64,000 nt of DNA from Streptomyces sp. NBC_01217 (GTDB lineage: Bacteria > Actinomycetota > Actinomycetes > Streptomycetales > Streptomycetaceae). Of the stretch, positions 58,098 to 64,000 are shown in pieces. A program made the position numbers and the translations under genes. The stretch lies in contig NZ_CP108538.1 in assembly GCF_035994185.1 (NCBI RefSeq), positions 1,240,001-1,304,000 on the forward strand, given 5' to 3'. The notes below the pieces were generated by a model, which was not told the DNA's origin, did not search any database, and saw only the letters and a list, made by a program, of their open reading frames with translations. Position 1 is the stretch's first letter; each line of letters starts with the position of its first letter.

Positions 58098-59875
58098 TCG
58101 GCGTCGCAGAACCGGCGTACGACCCGGCCGCACCGGAGTCGGCCACGACCCTTCCGGTCGGCACCCCCACCACCGTACGGAGCTATGTACGGGAGCTGCT
58201 GCGGCGCCACCGCGGGCCGTTCGCCGTGCTCATCGCGTTCAACGCCGTCGCGGTGATCGCCTCGATCGTCGGCCCGTATCTGCTGGGCGGGCTGGTCGAG
58301 GACCTCTCCGACGGTGTCACCGACCTCCATCTGGAGCGCACCGCGGGGGTGTTCGCGCTCGCGCTGATCGTGCAGACCGTGTTCACCCGGATGATGCGCC
58401 TGCGCAGCGCGATGCTCGGTGAGGAGATGCTGGCCGATCTGCGCGAGGACTTCCTCGTACGCTCGGTCGGGCTGCCGCCTGGTGTGCTGGAGCGGGCCGG
58501 GACCGGTGATCTGCTCTCCAGGATCACCACGGACATCGACCGGCTGGCCAACGCGATGCGTGAAGCCGTGCCGCAGCTGGCGATCGGCGTGGTGTGGGCG
58601 GGGCTGCTGATGGCCGCGCTCGCCGTGACGGCTCCGCCGCTGGCGCTCTCGGTCCTGGTCGCCCTGCCCGTACTGATCCTCGGCTGCCGCTGGTACTTCA
58701 GGAGGGCGCCGTCCGCGTACCGTTCGGAGGCCGCCGGATACGCCGCTGTCGCGGCGATGCTCGCGGAGACCGTGGATGCCGGACGGACCGTGGAGGCCCA
58801 CCGCCTGGGTGCGCGCCGGGTGGCTCTGTCGGACCGGCGGATCAAGGAGTGGACGGCGTGGGAGCGTTACACGCTCTTCCTGCGTTCCGTGCTCTTCCCC
58901 GTCATCAATGTCACCTATGTGACGATTCTGGGCGCGGTGCTGATGCTCGGCGGCTGGTTCGTGATCGAGGGCTGGCTGACCGTGGGGCAGCTGACGACGG
59001 GTGCGCTGCTGGCGCAGATGATGGTCGACCCGCTCGGCCTGATCCTGCGCTGGTACGACGAGTTGCAGGTCGCTCAGGTGTCGCTGGCGCGGCTGGTGGG
59101 CGTCCGGGACATCGAACCGGACGCGGGCGATGCGGAGGTCGTCCCGGACGGCCGCGATGTCCGGGCCGACGAAGTGCACTTCGGCTACCGCGCCGGGCTG
59201 GACGTCCTGCACAAGGTGTCGTTGGACGTCGCACCGGGTACGCGCCTGGCCCTGGTCGGGCCGTCCGGCGCGGGCAAGTCCACTCTGGGCCGGCTGCTGG
59301 CCGGGATCTACGCCCCGCGCACGGGTGAAGTCACGCTCGGTGGCGCGGAGTTGTCGCGCATGAAGGCAGAGCGCGTACGCACGCATGTGGCGCTGGTCAA
59401 CCAGGAGCACCATGTGTTCGTCGGTTCGCTGCGGGACAACCTCCTGCTGGCCCGGACCGGCGCCGACGACGCCGAGCTGTGGGCGTCGCTCGCGGCGGTA
59501 GACGCGGACGGCTGGGCGAGGGCGCTGGACGGGGGGCTGGACTCCGAGGTCGGCTCCGGCGGCCTGGCACTGACACCCGCCCAGGCCCAGCAGATCGCGC
59601 TGGCCCGGCTCGTCCTGGCCGATCCGCACACGCTGGTGCTGGACGAGGCGACATCGCTGCTGGACCCGCGGGCCGCCCGGCACCTGGAGCGCTCGCTGGC
59701 CCGGGTGCTGGACGGCCGTACGGTCGTGGCGATCGCCCACCGGCTGCACACCGCTCACGACGCGGATGTGATCGCGGTGGTCGAGAGCGGCCGGATCAGC
59801 GAGCTGGGCAGCCATGACGAGCTGGTGGCGGCGGACGGCGCCTATGCGGCGCTGTGGCGGTCCTGGCACGGCTGA
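58094..59875 (+). CDS. ABC transporter half with intact P-loop and degenerate signature (subunit B)
   Basis: This is a 593-residue half-transporter starting at ATG 58094, overlapping the partner's stop. Six membrane helices span ~40-320. Walker A GPSGAGKSTLGRLLAG (~395-410), Walker B TLVLDEATSLLD and switch His in VAIAHRLHTAH are intact. The LSGGQ signature is degraded to LTPAQAQQIALARLV. Together the two halves make one complete composite ATP site (this P-loop with subunit A's signature) and one dead site. Heterodimeric exporters of the TmrAB/TM287-288 type work this way. Substrate unknown; no regulator is adjacent. Confidence 0.88.
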   Translation: MIGVAEPAYDPAAPESATTLPVGTPTTVRSYVRELLRRHRGPFAVLIAFNAVAVIASIVGPYLLGGLVEDLSDGVTDLHLERTAGVFALALIVQTVFTRMMRLRSAMLGEEMLADLREDFLVRSVGLPPGVLERAGTGDLLSRITTDIDRLANAMREAVPQLAIGVVWAGLLMAALAVTAPPLALSVLVALPVLILGCRWYFRRAPSAYRSEAAGYAAVAAMLAETVDAGRTVEAHRLGARRVALSDRRIKEWTAWERYTLFLRSVLFPVINVTYVTILGAVLMLGGWFVIEGWLTVGQLTTGALLAQMMVDPLGLILRWYDELQVAQVSLARLVGVRDIEPDAGDAEVVPDGRDVRADEVHFGYRAGLDVLHKVSLDVAPGTRLALVGPSGAGKSTLGRLLAGIYAPRTGEVTLGGAELSRMKAERVRTHVALVNQEHHVFVGSLRDNLLLARTGADDAELWASLAAVDADGWARALDGGLDSEVGSGGLALTPAQAQQIALARLVLADPHTLVLDEATSLLDPRAARHLERSLARVLDGRTVVAIAHRLHTAHDADVIAVVESGRISELGSHDELVAADGAYAALWRSWHG

Positions 59876-59924
59876 GCAGTCTGCCGGGGGCCGGAGTCCC
59901 GGGGACCGGAGCGGGTTGCGGCGG

Positions 59925-60716
59925 TCAGATGAAGTTCAGGGCCGCCGCCCCGCCCACTCCCCCGAGCACCATGAACGCCGGCATCAGCACCTTCAGCTCC
60001 ACCCAGCTGCCGGCCCGGAACCGCATGGCCTTCGGCGGCCCGATCGGGTACCAGCGCTTGCGGCCCAGCGGGATGGGCCACAGGATCGGGCAGCCGGAGA
60101 CGGTCAGCGCGTCGCCGATGTCATGGACGAGGGCGCCGAGGACGATCGGCAGCCCGAGCCAGAGGTACTCCTGGCCGGGCGCGCTGAAGAGCCAGTCCGA
60201 GCCGTTGCCCGGCTTGTCCAGGACGCCCGCAAGGATCCAGGCACTGGTCGCGCCGAGCAGCCAGACCAGGACGTCGCTGGACATCCGGGCGGCCCGCCAC
60301 AGCAGTCCCTCGACGGCGAGCACGAGGTGGACGAAGAGAATCGCGAGGACCGCCCACCGGCCCCCGGTGATCGCCGCGGCGGAGGCCCCGGCGCCGATCA
60401 GGACCGCCCACAGCCAGGTGTGGGTCAGGGTCCGGTGGCCGCCGTTCCTGCGCGGGTCCCCGGAGCCCCGGGTCGCCTTGTAGACGGCGTACGAGAGCTT
60501 GTCGACGATCTCGCAGAGCCCCCGGGAGACCGGACCGAAGGCGCGCGAGATGGTCGCGGACTTGTGGTCGAGGTCCGGGGCGAGCGCGGCTCCGGCGGTG
60601 ATCAGCGCGCCGACGACGAGCACGGGCCACGGCATCGTGTGGCCGGCGGCGGCCGCCGCCGCGCCCACCCCCAGCCAGGCCGCCGCCCCTGACAGAGAGT
60701 GTGCCGGTCCCATCAT
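59925..60716 (-). CDS. Membrane-bound metal-dependent hydrolase-like protein (YdjM/DUF457 type)
   Basis: This is a 263-residue protein starting at ATG 60716 (MMGPAHSLSG). Extension upstream adds arginine-rich, non-homologous sequence. The family marker is the histidine/aspartate set: GPAHSLSGAAAWLGVG, APDLDHKSATISRAFGPVSR, GGHRTLTHTWLWAVL and GALVHDIGDALTVSGCPILW. Four to five membrane helices are predicted. Members are called LexA-regulated or metal-dependent membrane hydrolases, without firm biochemical data. It converges with the ABC pair (49-bp gap) and is divergent from the helicase gene. Confidence 0.85.
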   Translation of the reverse strand: MMGPAHSLSGAAAWLGVGAAAAAAGHTMPWPVLVVGALITAGAALAPDLDHKSATISRAFGPVSRGLCEIVDKLSYAVYKATRGSGDPRRNGGHRTLTHTWLWAVLIGAGASAAAITGGRWAVLAILFVHLVLAVEGLLWRAARMSSDVLVWLLGATSAWILAGVLDKPGNGSDWLFSAPGQEYLWLGLPIVLGALVHDIGDALTVSGCPILWPIPLGRKRWYPIGPPKAMRFRAGSWVELKVLMPAFMVLGGVGGAAALNFI

Positions 60717-60855
60717 GGTTCTTCCGCCCCCAAAGATCGTGCGGCCGCCATCGCCGTTGCGATGCGGCCGAGTTGAGTGGGCAGCGTATCGTCCGTGATC
60801 TTCGCACGGTCCTCCGGTTCCCTCATCCGGGCGGAAGGCAGGCAAGATGGGGGGC

Positions 60856-63369
60856 GTGACCCTTATCGATCAGCTGCCCCCGACCGCCGACCCGGACGCC
60901 CTCTTCGAGGCCTTCTCGTCATGGACCGAGACCCAGGGCATCTCCCTCTACCCTGCCCAGGAGGAGGCGCTGATCGAGGTGGTCTCCGGCGCGAACGTGA
61001 TCCTTTCCACCCCGACCGGCTCCGGAAAGAGCCTGGTCGCGGCGGCCGCGCACTTCACCGCGCTGGCCCAGGACAAGGTCACCTTCTACACCGCGCCGAT
61101 CAAGGCGCTGGTCTCGGAGAAGTTCTTCGACCTGTGCAAGCTGTTCGGTACGGAGAACGTCGGCATGCTCACCGGTGACGCCTCGGTCAACGCCGACGCC
61201 CCGGTGATCTGCTGCACGGCCGAGGTGCTGGCCTCCATCGCGCTGCGCGACGGGAAGTACGCCGACATCGGTCAGGTCGTGATGGACGAGTTCCACTTCT
61301 ATGCGGAGCAGGACCGGGGCTGGGCCTGGCAGATCCCGCTCCTGGAGCTGCCGCAGGCCCAGTTCATCCTGATGTCGGCCACGCTCGGTGACGTCAAGAT
61401 GTTCGAGGGGGACCTGACCCGCCGCACCGGCCGCCCCACCTCCGTGGTGCGTTCCGCGACCAGGCCGGTGCCGCTCAGCTACGAGTACCGGCTGACCCCG
61501 ATCACCGAGACCCTCACCGAGCTCCTGGAGACCAGGCAGTCGCCGGTCTACATCGTGCACTTCACCCAGGCCGCGGCCGTCGAGCGGGCGCAGTCGCTGA
61601 TGAGCATCAACATGTGCACCAAGGAGGAGAAGGAGAAGATCGCCGATCTGATCGGCAACTTCCGCTTCACCACCAAGTTCGGCCAGAACCTCTCCCGCTA
61701 TGTGCGCCACGGCATCGGGGTGCACCACGCAGGCATGCTGCCGAAGTACCGGCGCCTGGTGGAGAAGCTCGCCCAGGCGGGTCTGCTGAAGGTGATCTGC
61801 GGTACGGACACCCTCGGCGTCGGCGTCAACGTGCCCATCCGCACCGTGCTGTTCACGGCACTCACCAAGTACGACGGCACTCGCGTGCGTACGTTGCGCG
61901 CCCGTGAGTTCCACCAGATCGCGGGGCGTGCGGGCCGGGCCGGATTCGACACGGCGGGCTTCGTCGTGGCGCAGGCGCCCGAGCACGTCATCGAGAACGA
62001 GAAGGCCGTCAAGAAGGCGGGCGACGACCCGAAGAAGAAGCGCAAGGTGGTCCGCAAGAAGGCCCCCGAGGGCTTCGTCGCCTGGTCGGAGACCACCTTC
62101 GACAAGCTGATCCAGTCCGATCCGGAGCCGCTGACCTCCCGTTTCCGGGTCACGCACACGATGCTGCTGTCCGTGATCGCGCGCCCCGGCAACGCCTTCG
62201 AGGCGATGCGGCATCTGCTGGAGGACAACCACGAGCCGCGCAGGGCCCAGCTGCGTCACATCCGCCGGGCCATCGCGATCTACCGCTCGCTGCTGGACGG
62301 CGGTGTCGTGGAGCAGCTCGACGAGCCGGACGCGGAGGGCCGTATCGTCCGGCTCACCGTCGATCTCCAGCAGGACTTCGCGCTCAACCAGCCGCTGTCC
62401 ACCTTCGCGTTGGCCGCGTTCGACCTGCTGGACCCCGAGTCCCCCTCGTACGCGCTGGACATGGTCTCTGTCGTCGAGTCGACGCTCGACGATCCGCGGC
62501 AGATCCTGGCCGCCCAGCAGAACAAGGCGCGCGGCGAGGCGGTCGGGCAGATGAAGGCGGACGGCGTCGAGTACGAGGAGCGCATGGAGCTGCTCCAGGA
62601 GGTCACGTACCCGAAGCCGCTGAGCGAGCTGCTGTGGCACGCGTACGACGTGTACCGCAGGAGCCACCCGTGGGTGGGTGACCACCCGGTGTCGCCGAAG
62701 TCCGTGATCCGCGACATGTTCGAGCGCGCCATGACGTTCACGGAGTTCACCTCCAACTACGAGCTGGCCCGCACCGAGGGCATCGTGCTGCGCTATCTCG
62801 CGAGTGCGTACAAGGCTCTGGAGCACACCATTCCGGACGACATCAAGTCCGAGGATCTTCAGGACCTGATCGCCTGGCTCGGTGAGATGGTCCGGCAGGT
62901 GGACTCCAGTCTCCTCGACGAGTGGGAGCAGCTCGCCAACCCGGAGGTGGAGACCGCCGAGGAGGCGCAGGAGCGGGCCGACGAGGTCAAGCCGGTCACG
63001 GCCAACGCCCGCGCCTTCCGGGTACTGGTGCGCAACGCGATGTTCCGCCGGGTGGAGCTGGCCGCGCTGGACAGGGTCGGCGACCTCGGCGAGCTGGACG
63101 GCGACGCGGGCTGGGGCGAGGACGCGTGGGGCGATGCGATGGACGCCTACTGGGACGAGTACGAGGATCTGGGCACCGGTCCGGACGCCCGCGGGCCGAA
63201 GCTGCTGAAGATCGACGAGGACCCCGCGCACGGTCTGTGGCGGGTGCGGCAGACGTTCGCCGACCCGAACGGCGACCACGACTGGGGCATCAGCGCCGAG
63301 ATCGATCTGGCGGCCTCGGACGAGGAGGGCCGGGCGGTCGTCCGCGTCACCTCCGTCGGTCAGCTGTGA
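60856..63369 (+). CDS. DEAD/DEAH box RNA helicase, Ski2-like (DUF3516 C-terminus)
   Basis: This is an 837-residue protein from GTG 60856 (VTLIDQLPPT); an ATG three codons earlier is in frame. Motif I is STPTGSGKSL (~52), motif II is the DEFH variant VVMDEFHFYAEQDRGW, motif III LMSATLGD and motif VI HQIAGRAGRAGFD. Ski2-like LGVGVNVPIRTVLFTALTKY precedes motif VI. A lysine-rich insertion (~395-410) and a C-terminal DUF3516-type domain (~430-830) complete it. This is a conserved, housekeeping-type actinobacterial RNA helicase. Its role in RNA turnover is inferred from the family. Confidence 0.92.
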   Translation: MTLIDQLPPTADPDALFEAFSSWTETQGISLYPAQEEALIEVVSGANVILSTPTGSGKSLVAAAAHFTALAQDKVTFYTAPIKALVSEKFFDLCKLFGTENVGMLTGDASVNADAPVICCTAEVLASIALRDGKYADIGQVVMDEFHFYAEQDRGWAWQIPLLELPQAQFILMSATLGDVKMFEGDLTRRTGRPTSVVRSATRPVPLSYEYRLTPITETLTELLETRQSPVYIVHFTQAAAVERAQSLMSINMCTKEEKEKIADLIGNFRFTTKFGQNLSRYVRHGIGVHHAGMLPKYRRLVEKLAQAGLLKVICGTDTLGVGVNVPIRTVLFTALTKYDGTRVRTLRAREFHQIAGRAGRAGFDTAGFVVAQAPEHVIENEKAVKKAGDDPKKKRKVVRKKAPEGFVAWSETTFDKLIQSDPEPLTSRFRVTHTMLLSVIARPGNAFEAMRHLLEDNHEPRRAQLRHIRRAIAIYRSLLDGGVVEQLDEPDAEGRIVRLTVDLQQDFALNQPLSTFALAAFDLLDPESPSYALDMVSVVESTLDDPRQILAAQQNKARGEAVGQMKADGVEYEERMELLQEVTYPKPLSELLWHAYDVYRRSHPWVGDHPVSPKSVIRDMFERAMTFTEFTSNYELARTEGIVLRYLASAYKALEHTIPDDIKSEDLQDLIAWLGEMVRQVDSSLLDEWEQLANPEVETAEEAQERADEVKPVTANARAFRVLVRNAMFRRVELAALDRVGDLGELDGDAGWGEDAWGDAMDAYWDEYEDLGTGPDARGPKLLKIDEDPAHGLWRVRQTFADPNGDHDWGISAEIDLAASDEEGRAVVRVTSVGQL

Positions 63370-63418
63370 GCGCGTACGCCAGGGCGGCGGCGCCGCTGCG
63401 AGAGTGGAGACGAAACGC

Positions 63419-64000
63419 ATGACGAACCCCGCCGAGCGCCTGGTCGATCTGCTCGACCTGGAGCGGATCGAGGTCAACATCTTCCGCGGGCGCAGCCCCC
63501 AGGAGTCACTGCAGCGGGTCTTCGGCGGGCAGGTCGCCGGACAGGCGCTGGTGGCGGCGGGCCGTACCACCGACGGGGAGCGGCCGGTGCATTCGCTGCA
63601 CGCCTACTTCCTGCGTCCGGGGCGTCCGGGTGTGCCGATCGTCTACGACGTCGAGCGCATCCGGGACGGCCGGTCGTTCACCACCCGCCGGGTCACGGCC
63701 GTGCAGCAGGGCCGGACGATCTTCAGTCTGACGGCCTCCTTCCACCGGCCGGAGGAGGCGGGCTTCGAGCACCAGCTGCCGCCCGCCCGCGAGGTCCCGG
63801 ACCCCGAGGAGCTGCCGACCGTCGCCGAGGAGGTGCGTGAGCACCTCGGGGCGCTTCCGGAGGCGCTGGAGCGGATGGCCCGCCGGCAGCCCTTCGACAT
63901 CCGGTACGTGGACCGGCTGCGCTGGACGCAGGAGGAGACGAAGGGCGCGGACCCGCGAAGCGCGGTCTGGATGCGTGCGGTCGGCCCGCTGGGCGACGAC
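63419..64000 (+). CDS. Acyl-CoA thioesterase II (TesB-like), 3' end outside window
   Basis: The first 194 residues are visible, from ATG 63419 after GTGGAGA. The double-hotdog TesB family is evident: VNIFRGRSPQESLQRVFGGQ, VAGQALVAAGRT, VHSLHAYFLRPGRPGVPIVY, RSFTTRRVTAVQQGRTIF, LTASFHRPEE. The enzyme hydrolyses acyl-CoA to fatty acid and CoA. It starts 49 bp after the helicase stop and may be co-transcribed. The second hotdog domain, with the rest of the catalytic set, is beyond the window. Confidence 0.9.
   Translation, partial: MTNPAERLVDLLDLERIEVNIFRGRSPQESLQRVFGGQVAGQALVAAGRTTDGERPVHSLHAYFLRPGRPGVPIVYDVERIRDGRSFTTRRVTAVQQGRTIFSLTASFHRPEEAGFEHQLPPAREVPDPEELPTVAEEVREHLGALPEALERMARRQPFDIRYVDRLRWTQEETKGADPRSAVWMRAVGPLGDD

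Noticed and set aside
60919..63570. An 883-codon minus-strand frame over the helicase
   Set aside because: It is a shadow of the Ski2-like helicase gene; its product is compositionally biased and motif-free.

Overview
The window is 64 kb of very GC-rich actinobacterial chromosome. The gene families, GTG/TTG starts, GGAGG-type ribosome sites and many ATGA/GTGA overlaps point to Streptomyces or a close relative. No rRNA, tRNA or CRISPR array was seen. All names rest on motifs and family memory; no database search was run.

Layout. 0-7.2 kb: the 3' end of a secreted PQQ-type sugar dehydrogenase with PKD/carbohydrate-binding modules, a ROK regulator, and two adjacent DUF4139 (MuiA-like) proteins. 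7.2-12.8 kb: a CHAT-protease protein and a TPR protein on the minus strand, divergent from a small Cys-containing protein and a membrane protein; this looks like a signalling or conflict locus. 12.8-14.0 kb: a methyltransferase and a NIPSNAP protein.

14.4-25.6 kb holds the most interesting system: a compact plus-strand cluster with lysine/ornithine N-hydroxylase, stand-alone cupin, tRNA-binding-domain-less methionyl-tRNA-synthetase homologue and DAO-type flavin oxidase. These are the parts of the N-N bond forming (hydrazine) machinery known from s56-p1, triacsin and pyrazole C-nucleoside pathways. They are joined to an ATP-grasp ligase, a guanidine-modifying (DDAH-like) enzyme with an unexplained C-terminal extension, and two paralogous MFS exporters. 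A convergent TrmB/LuxR-type regulator closes the cluster. The set suggests an undescribed hydrazine- or hydrazide-containing amino-acid or peptide metabolite.

26.9-31 kb and 37.7-40.3 kb are accessory wreckage: an IS3-type element that truncated an SDR gene, a broken serine recombinase, a broken TIGR02679/JetD (Wadjet) gene, a frameshifted relaxase, an IS5-type transposase fragment and a DNA-ligase fragment. Between them lies an intact-looking NHLM-type bacteriocin export locus: a 75-residue double-glycine precursor, HlyD-like protein, C39-peptidase ABC exporter and second ABC protein, with no recognisable modification enzyme.

40.3-64 kb returns to ordinary chromosome: an SDR, an aliphatic sulfonate utilisation set (ssuC-ssuB-ssuA-ssuD) followed by a CzcO-type flavoprotein, an MltG-like protein, a 19-codon small ORF, an ABC exporter with divergent MarR regulator and a palindromic operator, a large FAD/Fe-S oxidoreductase, an NAD-dependent formate dehydrogenase with LysR regulator, a molybdopterin-binding-type gene with an in-frame TGA, a markedly asymmetric heterodimeric ABC exporter, a membrane protein, a Ski2-like helicase and the start of an acyl-CoA thioesterase.
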